From Cinclus cinclus (taxonomy: Eukaryota > Chordata > Aves > Passeriformes > Cinclidae), in assembly GCF_963662255.1 (NCBI RefSeq), contig NC_085052.1, positions 37,892,654 to 37,956,653 of the forward strand: DNA of 64,000 bases, written 5' to 3'. Both the position numbers and the translations under genes were made by a program. The notes under the pieces are model-generated. The model was given only the letters and a program-made list of their open reading frames with translations, was not told the DNA's origin and made no database searches. Below are positions 59,463 through 64,000 of the stretch, piece by piece; within the stretch, counting starts at the first letter, position 1; each line of letters opens with the position of its first letter.

Positions 59463-62400
59463 CACAATGGTTCCTTGCTTCTCTTAACCCCTGTGGTGTC
59501 ACAATGCATCCCATGCCCTTTTAGGCCACTTGATGTCACAATGAATCATTTGATTCTTGGCCTCCATGGTGGCATAATAGATCCTTCATTCTATTGGTCC
59601 CCGTGCTGTAACAATTCATCCCTGGCCCTTTTAGGCCCATTGGTGTAAACAAGGGATCATTAGATTGTTAGCCTGCATTGGGTCACAATGGTTCCTGGCT
59701 TCTTTAACCTCTGTGGTGTCACAATGCATCCCATGCCCTTTTAGGCCACTTGATGTCACAATGAATCATTTGATTCTTGGCCTCCATGGTGTCATAATGG
59801 TTCCTTGTTTCTATTGGGCCCCATGCTGTCACAATTCATCCCTGGCCCTTTTACGCCCCCTGGTGTCAAATGGGATCCTGGGATTTTTAGCCTCCATTGG
59901 GTCACAGTGGATCCTTACTTCTCTTAACCCCTGTGGTGTCACAATGCATCCCATGCCCTTTTAGGCCACTTGATGTCACAATGAATCATTTGATTCTTGG
60001 CCTCCACGGTGGCATAATAGATCCTTGCTTCTATTGGTCCCCGTGCTGTAACAATCCATCCCTGGCGCTTTTTATAACCCCTTGTGCCACAAGGGATCAT
60101 TAGATTGTTAGCCTGCATTGGGTCACAATGGTTCCTTGCTTCTCTTAACCTCTGTGCTGTCACAATGCATCCCATGCCCTTTTAGGCCACTTGGTCTTAC
60201 AATGAACCATTTGATTCTTGGCCTTCATGGTGTCATAATGGTTCCTTGCTTCCATAGGTCCCAATGCTGTTACAATTCATGCGTGGTCCTTTTGCTCCCC
60301 CTGGTGTCAAAAGGGATTCTTAGATTGTTAGCCTGCATTGGGTCACAATGGATCCTTGCTTCTCTTAACCCCTGTGGTGTCATAATGCATCCCATGCCCT
60401 TTTAGGCCACTTGATGTCACAATGAATCATTTGATTCTTGGCCTCTATGGTGGCGAAATTGTAACAGGTTTTAATTGGGACCCATGCTTTCACAATACAT
60501 CCCTGCCCCTTTTATGCCCATTGGTGTCAAAAGGAATCATTAGATTGTTAGCCTCCATTGGGTCACAATGGATCCTTGCTTCTCTTAACCCCTGTGCTGT
60601 CACAATGCATTCCATGCCCTTTTAGGCCACTTGATGTCACAATGAATTATTTGATTCTTGGCCTCCATGGTGGCATAATAGATCCTTGCTTCTATTGGTC
60701 CCCGTTCTGTAACAATTCATCCCTGGCCCTTTTAGGCCCATTGGTGTCACAAAGCATCATTAGATTGTTAGCCTGCATTGGGTCACAATGGTTCCTTGCT
60801 TCTCTTAACCCCTGTGGTGTCACAATGCATACCATGACCTTTTAGGCCACTTGATGTCACAATGAATCATTTGATTCTTGGCCTCGATGGTGTCATAATG
60901 GTTCCTTGTGTCTATTGGGCCCCATGCTGTCACAATTCATCCCTGGCCCTTTTACGCCCCCTGGTGTCAAATGGGATCCTGGGATTATTAACCTCCATTG
61001 GGTCTCAATGGTTCCTTGCTTCTCTTAACCTCTGTGCTGTCACAATGCATTCCAAGCCCTTTTAGACCACTTGGTCTTACAATGAACCATTTGATTCTTG
61101 GCCTTCATGGTGTCATAATGGTTCCTTGCTTCTATAGGTCCCAATGCTGTCAGAGTTCATCTGTGGTCCTTTTGCGCCCCCTGGTGTCAAAAGGGATTCT
61201 TAGATTGTTAGCCTACATTGGGTCACAATGGTTCCTTGCTTCTCTTAACCCCTGTGGTGTCATAATGCATCCCATGCCCTTTTAGGCCACTTGATGTCAC
61301 AATGAATCATTTGATTCTTGGCCTCCATGGTGGCAAAATTGTAACAGGTTTTAATTGGGCCCCATGCTTTCACAATACATCCCTGCCCCTTTTAGGCCCA
61401 TTGGTGTCACAAGGGATCATTAGATTGTTAGCCTCCATTGGGTCACAATGGATCCTTGCTTCTCTTAACCCCTGTGCTGTCACAATGCATCCCATGCCCT
61501 TTTAGGCCACTTGATGTCACAATGAATTATTGGATTCTTGGCCTCCATGGTGGCATAATAGATGCTTGATTCTATTGGTCCCCGTGCTGTAACAATTCAT
61601 CCCTGGCCCTTTTAGGCCTATTGGTGTCACAAGGGATCATTAGATTGTTAGCCTCCATTGGGTCACAATGGATCCTTGCTTCTCTTAACCCCTGTGGTGT
61701 CACAATGCATCCCATGCCCTTTTAGGCCACTTGATGTCGCAATGAATCATTTGATTCTTGGCCTCCATTGTGGCATAATAGATCCTTGATTCTATTGGTC
61801 CCCGTGCTGTAACAATTCATCCCTGGCCCTTTTAGGCCCATTGGTGTAAACAAGGGATCATTAGATTGTTAGCCTGCATTGGGTCACAATGGTTCCTTGC
61901 TTCTTTAACCTCTGTGGTGTCACAATGCATCCCATGCCCTTTTAGGCCACTTGATGTCACAATGAATCATTTGATTCTTGGCCTCCATTGTGTCATAATG
62001 GTTCCTTGCTTCTATAGGTCCCAATGCTGTCAGGGTTCATCCCTGGCCCTTTTACGCGCCCTGGTGTCAAATGGGACCCTGGGATTATTAGCCTCCATTG
62101 GGTCACAGTGGATCCTTGCTTCTCTTAAACACTGTGGTGTCACAATGCATCCCATGCCCTTTTAGGCCACTTGATGTCACAATGAATCATTTGATTCTTG
62201 GCCTCCATGGTGGCGAAATTGTAACAGGTTTTAATTGGGCCCCATGCTTTCACAATACATCCCTGCCCCTTTTAGGCCCATTGGTGTCACAAGGGATCAT
62301 TAGATTGTTAGCCTCCATTGGGTCACAATGGATCCTTGCTTCTCTTAACCCCTGTGCTGTCACAATGCATCCCATGCCCTTTTAGGCCACTTGATGTCAC

Positions 62401-64000
62401 AATGAATTATTTGATTCTTGGCCTCCATGGTGGCATAATAGATCCTTGCTTCTATTGGTCCCCGTTCTGTAACAATTCATACCTGGCCCTTTTAGGCCCA
62501 TTGGTGTCACAGGGGATCATTAGATTGTTAGCCTGCATTGGGTCACAATGGTTCCTTGCTTCTCTTAACCTCTGTGGTGTCACAATGCATCCCATGCCCT
62601 TTTAGGCCACTTGATGTCACAATGAATCATTTGATTCTTGGCCTCCATGGTGTCATAATGGTTCCTTGTTTCTATTGGGCCCCATGCTGTCACAATTCAT
62701 CCCTGGCCCTTTTACGCCCCCTGGTGTCAAATGGGATCCTGGGATTATTAACCTCCATTGGGTCACAATGGTTCCTTGCTTCTCTTAACCCCTGTGCTGT
62801 CACAATGCATCCCATGCCCTTTTAGGCCACTTGATGTCACAATGAATCATTTGATTCTTGGCCTCCACGGTGGCATAATAGATCCGTGATTCTATTGGTC
62901 CCCGTGCTGTAACAATCCATCCCTGGCCCTTTTTATACCCCCTGGTGCCACAAGGGATCATTAGATTGTTAGCCTGCATTGGGTCACAATGGTTCCTTGC
63001 TTCTCTTAACCCCTGTGGTGTCACAATGCATCCCATGCCCTTTTAGGCCACTTGATGTCACAATGTATCATTTGATTCTTGGCCTCCATGGTGGCATAAT
63101 AGATCCATGATTCTATTGGTCCCCGTGCTGTAACAATTCATCCCTGGCCCTTTTAGGCCCATTGGTGTAAACAAGGGATCATTAGATTGTTAGCCTGCAT
63201 TGGGTCACAATGGTTCCTTGCTTCTTTAACCTCTGTGGTGTCACAATGCATCCCATGCCCTTTTAGGCCACTTGATGTCACAATGAACCATTTGATTCTT
63301 GGCCTTCATGGTGTTATAATGGTTCCTTGCTTCTATAGGTCCCCATGCTGTCAGAGTTCATCCGTGTTCCTTTTGCGCCCCCTGGTGTCAAAAGGGATTC
63401 TTAGATTGTTAGCCTGCATTGGGTCACAATGGATCCTTGCTTCTCTTAACCCCTGTGGTGTCACAATGCATCCCATGCCCTTTTAGGCCACTTGATGTCA
63501 GAATGAATCATTTGATTCTTGGCATCCATGGTGGCGTATTTGTACCAGGTTTTACTTGGGCCCCATGCTTTCACAATTCATCCCTGCCACTTTTAGGCCC
63601 ATTGGTGTCACAAGGGATCATTACATTGTTAGCCTGCATTGGGTCACAATGGTTCCTTGCTTCTCTTAACCCCTGTGCTGTCACAATGCATCCCATGCCC
63701 TTTTAGGCCACATGATGTCACAATGAATCATTTCATTCTTGGCCTCCACGGTGGCATAATAGATCCTTGCTTCTATTGGTCCCCGTGCTGTAACAATTCA
63801 TCCCTGGCCCTTTTTATACCCCCTGGTGCCACAAGGGATCATTAGATTTTTAGCCTGCATTGGGTCACAATGGTTCCTTGCTTCTCTTAACCCCTGTGGT
63901 GTCACAATGCATCCCATGCCCTTTTAGGCCACTTGATGTCACAATGAATCATTTGATTCTTGGCCTCCATGGTGGCATAATAGATCCTTGATTCTATTGG
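59463..64000 (+). repeat. Right segment, 20 monomers and a partial, more private variants
   Basis: Starts 59463 III/II (221), 59684 I (219), 59903 III, 60124 IV, 60344 II, 60564 III/II, 60784 I, 61004 IV, 61224 II, 61444 III/II, 61664 III/II (221), 61885 IV/I hybrid (219), 62104 II, 62324 III/II, 62544 I, 62764 III, 62985 III/II (221), 63206 IV (219), 63425 II, 63645 III, 63866 partial. The GTAACAGGTTTTAATTGG form of D appears only here, at about 60,461, 61,341 and 62,221. Single-base private changes look more frequent than in the left half. No multi-kilobase near-identical duplicate of this whole segment was seen in the window. Confidence 0.8.
60344..62763 (+). repeat. Local 880-bp tetramer periodicity
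   Basis: Family II monomers with GTAACAGG in D start at 60,344, 61,224 and 62,104, exactly 880 bp apart, with family III/II hybrids following each and family IV or IV/I hybrid monomers preceding each. The order is approximately IV, II, III/II, I or III/II. The periods are imperfect because the 61,664 and 61,885 monomers differ from the corresponding ones. I read this as a short, older four-monomer higher-order repeat. Confidence 0.6.

Larger units (their letters stand above)
1..64000. repeat. Satellite DNA array, 220-bp monomer, whole window
   Basis: The window is a continuous head-to-tail array. Monomer starts (CACAATGG or a one-base variant) can be followed from base 1 to base 63,866 in steps of 219, 220, 221 or, once, 222 bp, giving 290 complete monomers and a 135-bp partial. 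The 221-bp steps mostly mark family III, which has one extra base in subunit E. The 219-bp steps mark small deletions in A, D, E or F. All monomers share orientation. I saw no unique sequence, transposon, microsatellite or gene. Such purity over 64 kb is typical of eukaryotic heterochromatic satellites kept similar by unequal exchange and gene conversion. Species, chromosome and satellite name are not known to me; both array ends lie outside the window. Confidence 0.98.

Noticed and set aside
1..64000. CRISPR array, because of the 36-37 bp periodicity
   Set aside because: There are no unique spacers between identical repeats; all six subunits of each monomer are themselves repeated, and no cas genes are present.
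1..64000. Transposons, tRNA or rRNA genes, telomere repeats or microsatellites within the array
   Set aside because: Every interval between monomer starts is 219-222 bp of recognisable satellite, leaving no room for an insertion.
1..64000. Coding tandem repeat (a large repetitive protein gene)
   Set aside because: A 220-bp unit changes frame each time and TAG occurs in CTTTTAGG of nearly every monomer, so no frame continues beyond two monomers.

Overview
The whole 64,000-base window is one uninterrupted, head-to-tail satellite DNA array. I tiled it by eye from start to end: 290 complete monomers of about 220 bp plus one 135-bp partial at the right edge. All lie in the same orientation, with no gene, transposon, unique spacer or inversion between them. 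Most monomers are 220 bp, one family is 221 bp, and a few indel variants are 219 or 222 bp. Base 1 falls on what I call the first base of a monomer (CACAATGG). A pure array of this length points to eukaryotic heterochromatin (centromeric, pericentromeric or subtelomeric). The species cannot be read from the sequence, and no flank is present to place it.

The repeat is nested. Each 220-bp monomer holds six subunits of 37, 37, 36, 37, 37 and 36 bp (A to F), most beginning CACAAT or a close variant. A-B-C and D-E-F are two diverged copies of a 110-bp trimer, 81 of 110 positions identical by my hand count in a family I monomer. The inferred history is 37 bp, then 110 bp, then 220 bp, then multi-monomer higher-order repeats.

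Monomers fall into four families (I to IV, my labels), defined by linked variants in D-E-F, while A-B-C is much more uniform. Families follow a biased order: III-IV-II-I recurs at least 16 times, and same-family neighbours are rare. Above this lie longer repeats: a 13-monomer block (Q) in five copies at 5.7, 12.3, 16.3, 20.9 and 29.3 kb, one with a four-monomer deletion; an 11-monomer unit (2,422 bp) twice in tandem at 24.4-29.3 kb; a 12-monomer unit (2,645 bp) at 35.4-40.3 kb with a third copy at 3.7-5.9 kb; a 14-monomer unit (about 3,084 bp) twice in tandem at 53.3-59.5 kb; shorter shared blocks between 40 and 58 kb; and a long duplication of 1-5,947 at 32,586-37,650. The last 4.5 kb holds more private variants and may lie nearer an array edge.

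There are no protein-coding genes. The many open frames of 60 to 168 codons come from a stop-poor repeat: they recur every 220 bp, change frame with each monomer because 220 is not divisible by 3, and overlap on both strands. The most notable possible functional element is a match to the core of the vertebrate CTCF motif in family IV monomers. It is a prediction from sequence only.
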